The notes: a model not told the origin generated them from the letters alone. Counted from the stretch's first letter, positions 8,136-17,202 are shown. The stretch is 64,000 nucleotides of DNA from Sphingobacteriales bacterium 44-15 (GCA_001899685.1 MKWG01000003.1:186001-250000); one strand, 5' to 3'. Numbers and translations are program-made.

Positions 8136-9495
8136 ACCTTCGCTTCCGCAGGGCACGCGGGATTTCGGACCGGATATTGTGCGCAAGAGAGCCTATATCA
8201 TTGATTCCATTAAAAAGGTTTTTGAGCTTTATGGCTTTGAGCCGCTGGAAACCCCCGCCATGGAAAACCTGGATACCCTGATGGGCAAGTATGGTGAGGA
8301 AGGAGATAAGCTGATCTTCAAAATCTTAAATAACGGGTTGAGCGATCCCAAAAACATTGATAAGGCAAAAGCTGCTTTTGAAAATGTTTTGGCGGGAAAA
8401 AATGATAAGAATCTTACAGAGCGTGCATTAAAATACGATCTCACCATTCCTTTTGCACGCTATGTAGCCATGAACCATGGCCAACTTACCTTTCCTTTCA
8501 AGCGCTACCAGGTGCAACCTGTATGGCGCGCAGACCGCCCGCAGAAAGGGCGGTACCGTGAGTTTTACCAGTGCGATGCCGATGTGGTGGGCAGCACTTC
8601 CCTGATCAATGAGGTAGAACTGGCGGGTATTTACGACAAGGTATTTGCACAACTCAATATCCCGGTTGAGATAAAGCTCAATAACAGGAAGATACTGGCA
8701 GCGCTTGCCGAATGCTGTGGCGGATCGGAGAAAATGACAGACATAACTGTGGCCATTGATAAGCTGGATAAGATAGGTATTGAAAAAGTGCAGGAAGAAT
8801 TGCGGCAACGCGGGCTGAATGAGCAACAGGTGGATATCATTACGCAATACCTGAAGATAGAAGGCACAAACACTGAAAAGCTGGACAGGATCAAAACCAT
8901 TTTTGGTGCTTCAACAACCGGCGCTAAAGGAATTGAGGAGCTTGAATATATACTTGGCTATCCTTCTTCACTTTCCGGCAAAAATGAACTGGTGGTAGAC
9001 CTCACGCTGGCAAGAGGACTTAATTATTACACCGGCGCCATCTTCGAGGTCAAAGCAAAGCATGTAACTATAGGAAGCATAGGTGGTGGTGGCAGGTATG
9101 ATGATCTTACAGGGTTGTTTGGAGTGCCCGGAATTCCCGGTGTAGGGATATCTTTCGGAGTAGACCGTATATATGATGTGCTGGAAGAGCTGAAATTGTT
9201 CCCGGAGCAGGTGCAGAGCGGCACGAAGGTATTGTTTTTCAACCTTGGGGATGCGGAAAGCAAAAAAGCGTTTGAATTGATGCAGCAGTTGCGGGCAAAA
9301 AGCGTGAGCTGTGAGCTTTACCACGAGCAGGCAAAATTTGATAAACAATTTAAATATGCCGACCGCAAGCATATTGCTTATGCGGCAATGATCGGCAGCC
9401 GTGAGCTGGAAAACGGTACCTGTAATGTAAGAAACCTGGCTACCGGAGAGCAAAAGGTATTGTTTTTCAGTGAATTAGTTGATCATCCCTTTTAA
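8128..9495 (+). CDS. hisS: Histidine--tRNA ligase
   Basis: A 455-residue class II aminoacyl-tRNA synthetase that charges tRNA-His. Visible landmarks: the N-terminal KPSLPQGTRDF; motif 2 around FKRYQVQPVWRADRP with GRYREFYQCDAD; the histidine-A signature LARGLNYYTGAIFE; motif 3 around GGGGRYDDL and GVGISFGVDRI; and a C-terminal anticodon-binding domain (~365-455). Starting with MSKPSLPQGTRDF is typical of Bacteroidota. Its ATG lies inside the end of the phosphatase gene. It is complete, so the neighbouring RAYT element has not disrupted it. Confidence 0.97.
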   Translation: MSKPSLPQGTRDFGPDIVRKRAYIIDSIKKVFELYGFEPLETPAMENLDTLMGKYGEEGDKLIFKILNNGLSDPKNIDKAKAAFENVLAGKNDKNLTERALKYDLTIPFARYVAMNHGQLTFPFKRYQVQPVWRADRPQKGRYREFYQCDADVVGSTSLINEVELAGIYDKVFAQLNIPVEIKLNNRKILAALAECCGGSEKMTDITVAIDKLDKIGIEKVQEELRQRGLNEQQVDIITQYLKIEGTNTEKLDRIKTIFGASTTGAKGIEELEYILGYPSSLSGKNELVVDLTLARGLNYYTGAIFEVKAKHVTIGSIGGGGRYDDLTGLFGVPGIPGVGISFGVDRIYDVLEELKLFPEQVQSGTKVLFFNLGDAESKKAFELMQQLRAKSVSCELYHEQAKFDKQFKYADRKHIAYAAMIGSRELENGTCNVRNLATGEQKVLFFSELVDHPF

Positions 9496-10005
9496 ACAGC
9501 TAAAAACAGCCTCTTTAATAAGTTTGCGCATATCGTAAATGCATTTTCCTGATCTCGGTACTGCTTTTTTCAGGCTGCCGGTATTTTTGTGACATGAATT
9601 CGAACAAATATCCCGGTAGTTCTTTAGAAGTGGAAAATCCTTAAAAAATCGAATTTATGGGGCCTTTCCGGTTTTCTGTTGTAACCGGCAACAGTTTTTA
9701 CGGATGCGCCCGGCTATCCTCCGCAGTGTTCTTCTCTTCTAATATATTTACTATTAACACGGTTATTCATTACAATTTTTTTTCACTATTGCCCGACAAA
9801 TTGTAATACGCGTTTGAAATTCAGCTAATCGCCTCATCCCAGCCCTCTGCCTATCGGCGCAGGCTCGCAGAGAGGGATCAGAACCCGTTATAGCAAAAGG
9901 GCTTAATGTAAAGCCCGAAGGGCTTGAATGTGAATAGCCCCCAACTTTGTTGGGGGTAAAAAGGCATGTGAACGACACAACCCTGAAAGGGTTGAATGAG
10001 GCAGT
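9496..10005. other. 510-bp intergenic region upstream of the RAYT-side REP cluster
   Basis: No protein gene is supported. The first ~300 bp are AT-rich, with no recognisable RNA gene. From 9826 a REP-like segment begins: CCCTCTGC (9849) can pair with GCAGAGAGGG (about 9876) and is followed by GGGCTT modules that merge into the hairpin cluster at 9911-9994. The 71-residue minus-strand frame here is a translation of the repeats. Confidence 0.5.
9911..9994. repeat. REP-like hairpin cluster, left side of the RAYT gene
   Basis: Three consecutive perfect hairpins: AAGCCC-GAA-GGGCTT (9911-9925), CCCCCAAC-TTT-GTTGGGGG (9938-9956) and CAACCCT-GAA-AGGGTTG (9978-9994). The same three, in mirror order and orientation, lie on the other side of the transposase gene. 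Confidence 0.85.
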
Positions 10006-10449
10006 TTAGAGCAGGTATTTTTCGTTAAATTCAACACCATTTTCTACAAGCAGCCTTTTGAATTCGTCATAGAATGTTTCTTTCTTGTGATGCTCCTTTT
10101 GGTTTTTAATATAATTGATGATGGTATCTTTTTCTCTTATTGAATAGGTGAAAGCGCCATAGCTATCCTGCCATTCTTCAAAACCCGGAAATAACCCACT
10201 ATCCTTCATCCAGCCATTACTGGCTACTTTTATATCTTTAACATAATCAGCAAGGGATGTGGAAGGGTGAAGGTCTGAAAAAATATGAATGTGGTCTTCC
10301 GCTCCATTAATGCGGTAAAGCTTACAATTTTTGTTCTTTATGATTCCCCAAATGTACTTATAAAGCTGTTCGCAATTTCTTTCAGCAATAGTCATCTTGC
10401 GGTGCTTTGTACCAAAAACGATCTGGTAAAAAATCTGACGGTAGCTCAT
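10006..10449 (-). CDS. REP-associated tyrosine transposase (RAYT), IS200/IS605 TnpA-like
   Basis: A 147-residue Y1 HUH single-strand transposase. The HUH metal motif is His53-Ile-His55 in EDHIHIFSDLH; the likely nucleophile is Tyr113 in INYIKNQKEHHKKETF, both intact, so the enzyme is probably active. The length is usual for TnpA of this group. There is no TnpB or other passenger, and the gene is bracketed by inverted clusters of three short palindromes, which fits the RAYT/REPtron arrangement rather than a simple IS200. Family members cut and move REP hairpins as single-stranded DNA. It lies between hisS and an Lhr-like helicase and interrupts neither. Confidence 0.92.
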   Translation of the reverse strand: MSYRQIFYQIVFGTKHRKMTIAERNCEQLYKYIWGIIKNKNCKLYRINGAEDHIHIFSDLHPSTSLADYVKDIKVASNGWMKDSGLFPGFEEWQDSYGAFTYSIREKDTIINYIKNQKEHHKKETFYDEFKRLLVENGVEFNEKYLL

Positions 10450-10516
10450 GGTGTTTGATTCATTGGTTATACAATGTGGTGTATACGTCTGTAATTTACA
10501 TTAAGTTCCCTACATC

Positions 10517-10603
10517 CAACCCCGTTTGGGGTTGTTCGATGCTGCCACTTGCTCCCCCCAACTTTGTTGGGGGCTATTCACATTTCAGCCCTTCGGGCTG
10601 AAA
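10517..10603. repeat. REP-like hairpin cluster, right side of the RAYT gene
   Basis: CAACCCC-GTTT-GGGGTTG (10517-10534), CCCCCAAC-TTT-GTTGGGGG (10555-10573) and TTTCAGCCC-TTC-GGGCTGAAA (10583-10603). Reverse-complemented, GGGCTGAAATGTGAATAGCC matches the left cluster with about one or two changes, so the pair forms a ~40-bp imperfect inverted repeat around the transposase. Confidence 0.85.
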
Positions 10604-10685
10604 TGCCCCCGGCACCTCAAATTATTAGCTGTATGTGAAAACAGGCTTTCGTTTCCCGCTTACTCCGTAATTTGCATTTCCTGTA

Positions 10686-13178
10686 ATGCAGTTGCAAAAT
10701 TCCAAAGGATACGAGGTGGTCGCCGGCTGGCTGGCGGATAAGGGCTTTTCAGCATTTATCTTCCAGGAAGAAACCTGGCAGCATATTATTGATGGCAGGA
10801 GCGGGCTGGTGAATGCTCCCACGGGTTTTGGAAAAACTTTCTCTGTATTCCTCGGCGCTGTCATTGACTTCATCAATCACCATCCTTCCGATTATAAGAC
10901 ATGTGCACCGCACCGGCTTCTGCTTATATGGATCACGCCTTTGCGTGCGCTGGCAAAAGATATCGGCCGCGCTATGGAAGAAGTGATCGCTGAGCTTGGT
11001 ATGCAGTGGCGGATAGGTATCCGCAATGGAGATACGCCGGTGGCGGAGCGGCAGCAACAAAAGAAACGCCCGCCGGAAGTGCTCGTTATTACCCCCGAAA
11101 GCTTTCACCTGCTGCTGGCGCAGAAAGGATATGCGGATTTTTTCTCCACCTTAAAAATAATTGCCGTTGACGAGTGGCATGAATTGCTGGGCAGTAAAAG
11201 AGGGGTACAGGTTGAGCTGGCGATCAGCAGGGTGGCGGGGTTAAGATCTCATGTTTCAGGAGACGCACTTTCTATATGGGGCATCTCCGCTACTATTGGC
11301 AACCTTGATGAGGCGAAAGAGGTGCTGATGTCATGCCTCCCCCAGGCAGTGCCAACTGTAATTGTAAAAGCAGAGCTGAAAAAAAATATAGTCATAGAAT
11401 CTGTATTGCCTGATGAGATAGAAAATTACCCCTGGGCGGGACACCTGGGGATAAAGCTGGTGCAGAAAGTAATACCAATCATCCACCAGAGCCGTACCAC
11501 ACTCATCTTTATCAATACCCGCGGCATGAGTGAGACCTGGTACCAGGGATTGCTGACAGCGGCTCCTGATCTTGCCGGTGCGATAGCGCTCCATCATGGC
11601 AGCATTGAGCCGGAGCTGAGGACCTGGGTGGAAGAAGCTCTGCATGAAGGAATTCTGAAAGCAGTGGTGTGCACGGCGAGCCTTGATCTCGGCGTTGATT
11701 TTCGCCCTGTGGAAACGGTAATACAGGTGGGCTCTCCCAAAGGCGTTGCACGATTTTTACAGCGCGCAGGCCGTAGCGGCCACCAGCCGGGAGCCCTAAG
11801 CAAAATATATTTTCTGCCCACGCATTCGCTGGAGCTTACGGAAGCTTCGGCATTAAAAACTGCTATGGAAGAAAATATTATTGAGAGCCGCGATCCCATG
11901 TTGCTGTGTTATGATGTGCTCATTCAATATTTGTGCACCCTTGCCGTGTCGGATGGTTTTGAGGCAGATACCATCTATAGAGAAGTGAAATCAACGTATT
12001 GTTACAGGGATATGTCACATGATGAATGGCTGCAGGTGTTGCAGTTCATTACCGAAGGCGGGGTGGCGCTGCAGCAATACGATGAATATAAAAAGGTAGA
12101 GATAGTAAACGGGTTATATAAGATCACCAGCCGCCGTATAGCGATGCGGCACAGGATGCATATCGGCACCATAGTAAGCGAAGCGATGCTGAAAGTGAAA
12201 TTCCTGCACGGAGGATTTATCGGCGTGATTGAAGAATGGTTTGTATCAAGGCTCGACCCCGGCGCCGTATTTACGCTTGCCGGCAGGAATGTAGAGCTGG
12301 TGGCTATTAAAGACATGACGGTGCTGGTAAAGAAAACTAATTCCAAAAAATCAATCGTTCCGAGCTGGCAGGGCGGAAGAATGCCACTTTCGGCTAACCT
12401 TGGACGTAAGCTGAGAGAAACACTGGATAAGGCGGGGAATAGTGCTCTACGGAAAGGGAAAAACCAGGATCATATAGAGCTTTCTGTTTTACAACCGCTG
12501 TTCAATCTGCAATCCCTGCTATCGCATGTGCCAAAGCATAACCAGCTATTGATAGAGCATATTGAAACAAAGGATGGCTATCATCTTTTTGTATATCCTT
12601 TTGAAGGCAGGCTGGTGCATGAGGCTATGGCAGCTATACTGGCGTGGCGCATCAGCAGGATAACGCCAATTACATTCTCCTTCGCCATGAATGACTATGG
12701 GTTTGAACTGCTCAGCGATCAGCCCATACCGGTGGATGATACCAATGTATATGAGCTTTTTTCCCCGGAAGATCTGCTCAATGATATCCAGCGAAGCGTG
12801 AATGCAACGGAAATGGCTATGCGAAAGTTCCGGGATATTGCCGTGATCGGGGGACTGATATTCCAGGGGTTTCCCGGCGAGCAGAAAAAAGCGCGCCACC
12901 TGCAATCTTCTGCGGGACTGCTTTTTAAAGTGTTCAATGAATATGATCCCGGTAATCTTCTCGTGCGCCAGGCATACAGGGAAGTGCTGGATCAGCAGAT
13001 GGAAGAAGTGCGGCTGCGCAATATGCTGGAGCGCATTCAGCGTTCGGAGATCATTATCCGGTTTCCCGGGCAACTGACGCCTTTTTGTTTTCCCATAAAA
13101 GTGGATAGTATGCGGGAAAGCCTCACTTCGGAAAAGCTGGAAGACCGGGTAAGGAAGATGCAGCAGCAGTTGGAGTGA
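10686..13178 (+). CDS. Lhr-like ATP-dependent DExH helicase, ligase-associated type
   Basis: An 830-residue superfamily 2 helicase. Walker A is APTGFGKT (44-51), motif II is DEWH (162-165) followed by ELLGSKRGVQVELA, motif III SATIGN, and motif VI FLQRAGRSGHQPG. The DEWH box, the GSKRG extension and the long C-terminal region (winged helix plus Lhr core, ~400-830) point to the ligase-associated DExH helicase subgroup, which acts in DNA repair. That family is commonly encoded beside an ATP-dependent DNA ligase, an exonuclease and a metallophosphoesterase, none of which is adjacent here; a REP/RAYT element sits just upstream. The start ATG at 10686 gives the expected N-terminus. Confidence 0.9.
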   Translation: MQLQNSKGYEVVAGWLADKGFSAFIFQEETWQHIIDGRSGLVNAPTGFGKTFSVFLGAVIDFINHHPSDYKTCAPHRLLLIWITPLRALAKDIGRAMEEVIAELGMQWRIGIRNGDTPVAERQQQKKRPPEVLVITPESFHLLLAQKGYADFFSTLKIIAVDEWHELLGSKRGVQVELAISRVAGLRSHVSGDALSIWGISATIGNLDEAKEVLMSCLPQAVPTVIVKAELKKNIVIESVLPDEIENYPWAGHLGIKLVQKVIPIIHQSRTTLIFINTRGMSETWYQGLLTAAPDLAGAIALHHGSIEPELRTWVEEALHEGILKAVVCTASLDLGVDFRPVETVIQVGSPKGVARFLQRAGRSGHQPGALSKIYFLPTHSLELTEASALKTAMEENIIESRDPMLLCYDVLIQYLCTLAVSDGFEADTIYREVKSTYCYRDMSHDEWLQVLQFITEGGVALQQYDEYKKVEIVNGLYKITSRRIAMRHRMHIGTIVSEAMLKVKFLHGGFIGVIEEWFVSRLDPGAVFTLAGRNVELVAIKDMTVLVKKTNSKKSIVPSWQGGRMPLSANLGRKLRETLDKAGNSALRKGKNQDHIELSVLQPLFNLQSLLSHVPKHNQLLIEHIETKDGYHLFVYPFEGRLVHEAMAAILAWRISRITPITFSFAMNDYGFELLSDQPIPVDDTNVYELFSPEDLLNDIQRSVNATEMAMRKFRDIAVIGGLIFQGFPGEQKKARHLQSSAGLLFKVFNEYDPGNLLVRQAYREVLDQQMEEVRLRNMLERIQRSEIIIRFPGQLTPFCFPIKVDSMRESLTSEKLEDRVRKMQQQLE

Positions 13179-13217
13179 TCTGCCTGTGGAAACTTGTGCT
13201 GCAAAATGGTTTATGAA

Positions 13218-13298
13218 TACAAGAGCCACGGATGCACGAATATATAATGCATTTGATTTTTTATTCGTGCATTCGTGGCTATGTTTTCTTTTCTTGTA
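13218..13298. repeat. Family C palindromic repeat (copy 1)
   Basis: AGCCACGGATGCACGAATA (13224-13242) pairs with TATTCGTGCATTCGTGGCT (13262-13280) with one G-T mismatch and a 19-nt loop. TACAAGA (13218) and TCTTGTA (13292) extend it. A partial GAATGCACGAATA follows at about 13301. Related sites are at 23200-23230 and 23378-23414. Confidence 0.8.
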
Positions 13299-13325
13299 CA
13301 GAATGCACGAATAAATATATTTCAA

Positions 13326-13333
13326 TACTTTTG
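13326..13333 (+). promoter_or_regulatory. Bacteroidota -7 promoter box upstream of the isomerase-like lipoprotein gene
   Basis: TACTTTTG fits TAnnTTTG exactly, 39 bp before the ATG at 13373. A -33 element is not clear. Confidence 0.5.
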
Positions 13334-13372
13334 CCATCCTTATTACAATTTATTCACTTTTAAAACCTGCAC

Positions 13373-14272
13373 ATGAAATTTATCACCGGCATTTTGATAT
13401 CCCTGCTGGGATTGCTTGCCATCAGTTCATGCAATAGCGGATCTTCTTCCGCACCTACCGGAGACAGCACTGCCAGTACATCTGTTGACAGTACTGCAGC
13501 CAATACAGGAAGCACCGCTGGCTTCAAATTAGGTGTTCAGATGTGGACATTCAGGATGTTTCCTTTTACAGAAGCGCTCGACAAAGTGGACAGTGCCCAG
13601 ATAAAATATATTGAAGCTTTTTTTGGACAGAAACTTGGCGGTGGATTGCCCGGCAGCTTCGGACCTGAAATGTCGGCCGATACCCGCACCAAACTCAAAG
13701 ATCTTTTACAGAAAAAAGGTATTAGCATTGTGGCTATGGGTGTTATTTCCCCTTCCAATAAGGAAGAATGGGTGAAAGCTTTTGACCTGGCAAAAGATTT
13801 TGGCTTAAGCTATATTACTGCAGAGCCTAAAAAAGACCAGTGGGATTTGGCAGACAGTCTTGCCGGCGCTTATGGTATCAGGATCGCTATTCATGATCAC
13901 CCCAAACCCAACGCTTATGCTACACCGGATTCTGTGCTCGCTGCTATAAAAGGGCACAATAATATAGGATCCTGCGCTGATATCGGGCATTGGGCACGCA
14001 ATGGCATCAATCCCGTGGACGCGCTTAAGCAACTGGAAGGTCATGTGTTTGGCGCTCACCTGAAAGATGTTGTGAAATTTGATGATCCAAAGGCTGCAGA
14101 TACCGTTGTCGGTAAAGGCGTGATAGATATCCCTGCAGTGCTGGCTGAGCTTAAACGGCAGAATTTTAATGGTATGCTGTCAATAGAGCACGAGTCTAAC
14201 TGGTACCATAATCTCCCGGACGTCATCGTTATCAAAAAATATTATGATGATGAAGTTGCCAAATTAAAATAG
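13373..14272 (+). CDS. Sugar phosphate isomerase/epimerase-like lipoprotein (xylose isomerase-like TIM barrel)
   Basis: A 299-residue protein with a lipoprotein signal (ISSCNSG, Cys20), then a low-complexity Ser/Thr/Ala/Gly spacer to ~50, then an AP-endonuclease-2-type TIM barrel. Barrel marks include LGVQMWTFR, YIEAFFGQ, IHDHPKPNAY, CADIGHWARNGI, HLKDV and the terminal SIEHESNW. The His, Asp and Glu residues in these strands are the usual metal ligands. Bacteroidota carry many such exported homologues, thought to act on sugars or inositols; the substrate is unknown. A strong terminator follows at 14293. Confidence 0.85.
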   Translation: MKFITGILISLLGLLAISSCNSGSSSAPTGDSTASTSVDSTAANTGSTAGFKLGVQMWTFRMFPFTEALDKVDSAQIKYIEAFFGQKLGGGLPGSFGPEMSADTRTKLKDLLQKKGISIVAMGVISPSNKEEWVKAFDLAKDFGLSYITAEPKKDQWDLADSLAGAYGIRIAIHDHPKPNAYATPDSVLAAIKGHNNIGSCADIGHWARNGINPVDALKQLEGHVFGAHLKDVVKFDDPKAADTVVGKGVIDIPAVLAELKRQNFNGMLSIEHESNWYHNLPDVIVIKKYYDDEVAKLK

Positions 14273-14292
14273 GCAATGCTCAGATAAAGTTG

Positions 14293-14325
14293 ATCCGGGG
14301 CCGTATGGAGCCCCGGATTTTTTTT
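14293..14325 (+). terminator. Intrinsic terminator after the isomerase-like gene
   Basis: ATCCGGGGC (14293-14301) and GCCCCGGAT (14310-14318) form a perfect 9-bp stem with an 8-nt loop, followed by eight Ts (14318-14325). It lies 21 bp after the stop codon. Confidence 0.93.
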
Positions 14326-14332
14326 GAGGGTG

Positions 14333-14420
14333 AGATGTGAAACGTGAGACGACAAACGATAAATGTGAGGCAATCGTGGATGGTAAAAACCTCTCACGTT
14401 TATCTTCTCACATTTCACCT
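14333..14420. repeat. Family A palindromic repeat (copy 3)
   Basis: GAGATGTGAAACGTGAGACG, ACAAACGATAAATGTGAGG and then CTCTCACGTTTATC, TTCTCACATTTCACC form an interrupted inverted repeat of ~88 bp just upstream of the MATE start. A GTG/ATG-initiated extension of the MATE frame runs through it but is only translated repeat. Confidence 0.7.
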
Positions 14421-14439
14421 TATTGATAAATCTAAAAGT

Positions 14440-15762
14440 ATGTTGCGAGCGGAAGCGGGAAAGACGATCAAACTGGCATTGCCCATCATCATTGGTGAGC
14501 TTGCCCAGATGGCGTTGCACATCATTGATGCGGCGATGATCGGCGGCATTAATTACAGGCAACTGGCTGCATCAGCGCTGGTGATCAATGCCATGAACAT
14601 TCCTTTTGTGATCGGGATCGGCATGACCATCAGCGTTTCGCAGATGGTATCCATGGCACATGGAAAAAGAGACGGGCAACTGGTCTCTCATTATTTGTTC
14701 AATGGTTTCGTTTTGTGCGTATGCACGGCGCTGGTCATTGCCGGGCTGCTTTTGGCAGGCAAGAATATTTTGCTGCATCTCGGGCAGGATGATGAAGTAG
14801 CTCATCTGGCGCTGCCGTTCATGCAGCTCATGTCGCTCTCTATTGTGCCCATGCTGCTTTTTATGGCGCTCAAGCAGTTTGCCGACGGGCTTGAATATAC
14901 CCGCACTGCCATGGCGCTTTCGCTGGCAGGTATGCCGTTGAACATTGTATTGAACTGGCTGCTGATATATGGTCATTGGGGACTGCCCAGGCTGGAGCTG
15001 GTCGGTGCAGGCTGGGCTACGCTCATTACCAGGACAATGATGTTCGTTGCGCTGTTTTTTGTAGTACTGAAGCACCGGGTGTTCCGGCGCTATATGGCCG
15101 TGAGTCGCAACCAGTGGAAGCTGAAATGGAAAACGATCCGGGAATTATTACATATAGGCGTTCCCAGCAGCCTGCAAATAGGGATGGAAGCCGGCGCTTT
15201 TGCCATTTCGGGAATTATCATCGGCACTATAAGCGCCGTAGCACAGGCAGCGCACCAGATCGCACTGAGCTGCGCCTCTTTTACTTTTATGGTCTCTATG
15301 GGGCTGGCACAGGCAGGTTCAATAAGAGTGAGCAATGCTTTTGGCAGGAAAGACAGGCTGATGATCTCTGTAATCGGCAAGAGCACGCTGATCACCGCTT
15401 TTTTCTACGGAACATTTTGTGCGCTGATGTTTACTATTTTCAGGAATCAGTTGCCTCACCTGTTTAATAAAAATACCCAGGTATTGGAGCTGGCGGGGCT
15501 GCTGCTGCTATATGCTGCCATCTTCCAGATCTCAGACAGCACACAGGCGATTGGCGCCGGGTTGCTCCGCGGTATCAAAGACGTAAAAATGCCTACCCTT
15601 TTTGTAGGGATCGCCTATTGGGTAGCAGGATTACCCCTGGGATATATGTTTGCCTTTGTATTTAATATGGGCGCTGCCGGCATGTGGCTGGGCTTTATCA
15701 TCGGGCTTACAGTAGCTTCTTTGTTCCTGATCGGAAGATTCCTGAAGATGACGCGTTTGTAG
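14440..15762 (+). CDS. MATE-family multidrug/Na+ or H+ antiporter
   Basis: A 441-residue polytopic protein with about 12 membrane helices in two homologous halves. I chose ATG 14440 (MLRAEAGKTIKLALPIIIGEL) because the 32 extra residues upstream are encoded by a family A repeat. Typical MATE segments: ALPIIIGELAQMALHIIDAA, GMTISVSQMVSMAHGK in the first half, and GVPSSLQIGMEAGAFAISG and GLAQAGSIRVSNAFGRKD in the second. It should export cationic drugs or metabolites using an ion gradient. No regulator is adjacent. Confidence 0.93.
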   Translation: MLRAEAGKTIKLALPIIIGELAQMALHIIDAAMIGGINYRQLAASALVINAMNIPFVIGIGMTISVSQMVSMAHGKRDGQLVSHYLFNGFVLCVCTALVIAGLLLAGKNILLHLGQDDEVAHLALPFMQLMSLSIVPMLLFMALKQFADGLEYTRTAMALSLAGMPLNIVLNWLLIYGHWGLPRLELVGAGWATLITRTMMFVALFFVVLKHRVFRRYMAVSRNQWKLKWKTIRELLHIGVPSSLQIGMEAGAFAISGIIIGTISAVAQAAHQIALSCASFTFMVSMGLAQAGSIRVSNAFGRKDRLMISVIGKSTLITAFFYGTFCALMFTIFRNQLPHLFNKNTQVLELAGLLLLYAAIFQISDSTQAIGAGLLRGIKDVKMPTLFVGIAYWVAGLPLGYMFAFVFNMGAAGMWLGFIIGLTVASLFLIGRFLKMTRL

Positions 15763-15965
15763 CGGAAATTTTTCACGCAAAGGCGCAAGGAAGGCAAAGA
15801 GAAGTAGTTTCTTTGTAGCTTTCGGCTATACACAGGCAATTGAAACCAGTGCTGAATTAATTATAATATGTTGTATCGTCCTGGTGAATAGTGCATAAAT
15901 TCACCATTCACTATTGCCCATTGACCATTCACAAAATGATGTGGTATATTATGGTTAACGTAGCA

Positions 15966-16874
15966 CTATTTCCTGAACAGCTTCCAGTTTGCCAGTAAGA
16001 TACCGGTGAATACGAGGAGCATCCCACCTACATGTACCCATGTAAACGATTCCCGGAGGATGAGCGCCGCTTCAATACTGCTGAATATGGGAAGCAGGTT
16101 ACCGAATATTGCAGTACGCCCTGCGCCGAGGCGCCGTATAGCTTCATTCCACATAAGATAGGCAACTACTGATGATCCTATACCCAGGAATAAAATGATG
16201 TATACAAAATCAGCGCTCCATTTTACCGGGAAGGCATAGACAATATCCCATATATAAAAAGGGAGAAGCAATACCGTGCCAAGAGAGAAAATAACGGAGA
16301 GAAAGCTCATGCCCGAAATAGCCGCCGGTTTTCTGCGGGTGAAAACATTGTATATGGCAAAACAGGCGGCTGCAAGCAATACCCATTTATCGCCTGTGCC
16401 GAAATGAAAATTTGCAAGGTTCTCCCATTTACCACCGCTTAATAAAAACAATACTCCCGATATGCAAACCAATACTCCGGCTGATTTCAACCAGCCGACG
16501 GGCTCTTTCAGGAAAACCCGTGCAAGTATAATGGCAATAATAGGGGATGATGTGGTGCCGATCAATGCAAGATTAATAGCAGTGGTATAATGCCCCCCTA
16601 TATAAATAAAAGTATTGAATAAGGTGATCCCCGACAATGCTGTCCAGAAAAGATATTTCCTGTGCTGAAACAACACCTGCCGCTCCTCATATATCTTCCG
16701 GAAGGAAAAGGGCAGTATGGCAAGCGCTGCACAAAGCCACCTGAAAAAAGATAAACTGAAAGGCGGGACAGTATGTATTACCGCCCTGGCAATGATAAAA
16801 TTGCCCGACCAGATGATAGTGGCTGCTAATGCCAAGCCTACGCCTGCTAACTGACTTTTTCCGGATGTGCTCAT
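15966..16874 (-). CDS. EamA/DMT-superfamily transporter (10 TM)
   Basis: A 302-residue protein with ten predicted membrane helices in two EamA repeats (~10-150 and ~165-300). ATG 16874 (MSTSGKSQLAGVGLALAA) is preferred over the upstream TTG. Family features include WSGNFIIARAV, LSFFRWLCAALAILPF, TSSPIIAIILARVFLKEP and the second-repeat LLPIFSSIEAALILRESF. Such proteins export metabolites or amino acids; substrate unknown. Stands alone, with a short-repeat-rich gap (AATTCACCATTCACTATTGC motifs at about 15895) on its 3' side. Confidence 0.88.
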   Translation of the reverse strand: MSTSGKSQLAGVGLALAATIIWSGNFIIARAVIHTVPPFSLSFFRWLCAALAILPFSFRKIYEERQVLFQHRKYLFWTALSGITLFNTFIYIGGHYTTAINLALIGTTSSPIIAIILARVFLKEPVGWLKSAGVLVCISGVLFLLSGGKWENLANFHFGTGDKWVLLAAACFAIYNVFTRRKPAAISGMSFLSVIFSLGTVLLLPFYIWDIVYAFPVKWSADFVYIILFLGIGSSVVAYLMWNEAIRRLGAGRTAIFGNLLPIFSSIEAALILRESFTWVHVGGMLLVFTGILLANWKLFRK

Positions 16875-16986
16875 ATTGAAAGTGAGCAAATATAACGCGG
16901 GCTTGGGTTAAATGTGTGAAAGGTGAAAAGTGAGACGTGAGATGTGAGCTTGGCACAGCTCATAGCTGATACCTGAAAGCTGAAGC

Positions 16987-17202
16987 CTATCCCCCCCGCC
17001 GGCTGGTATCTTTACGATAGGAGCTGGTATCTGTCTGAGGGTATACCGTATCCTTTGCCCCGGAAGAATCGTTTTTTAAATTGTCCTGAGCGCTGTCTGT
17101 GCTATCCGCAGGTGCATGAGCATCAATATATTTATCTGAAGAGGTCTCGCCGCTGCATGATATAAATACTATGATAACAACGGCTGCTAATAACTTTTTC
17201 AT
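16987..17202 (-). CDS. Small uncharacterised lipoprotein
   Basis: A 71-residue protein: MKKLLAAVVIIVFISCSG gives a lipoprotein signal with Cys16, and the rest is hydrophilic, rich in Asp, Ser and Thr, with no predicted fold (DAHAPADSTDSAQ, SSYRKDTSRRGG). The length and composition are typical of small Bacteroidota lipoproteins of unknown role. First of a possible minus-strand series ending near the EamA gene. Real-gene support rests on the clean signal peptide and start. Confidence 0.65.
   Translation of the reverse strand: MKKLLAAVVIIVFISCSGETSSDKYIDAHAPADSTDSAQDNLKNDSSGAKDTVYPQTDTSSYRKDTSRRGG

Noticed and set aside
9763..9978. Small frame encoding NKVGGYSHSSPSG
   Set aside because: It is a translation of the REP hairpins; the mirror cluster at 10526-10601 yields a similar peptide, which shows repeat origin rather than a gene.
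12546..13337. 263-codon minus-strand open frame
   Set aside because: Lies entirely opposite the helicase gene and its 3' repeat, has no domain, and the helicase frame is clearly real.
14344..14439. N-terminal extension of the MATE protein
   Set aside because: The extra 32 residues are encoded by a family A repeat; ATG 14440 gives the family-like N-terminus.
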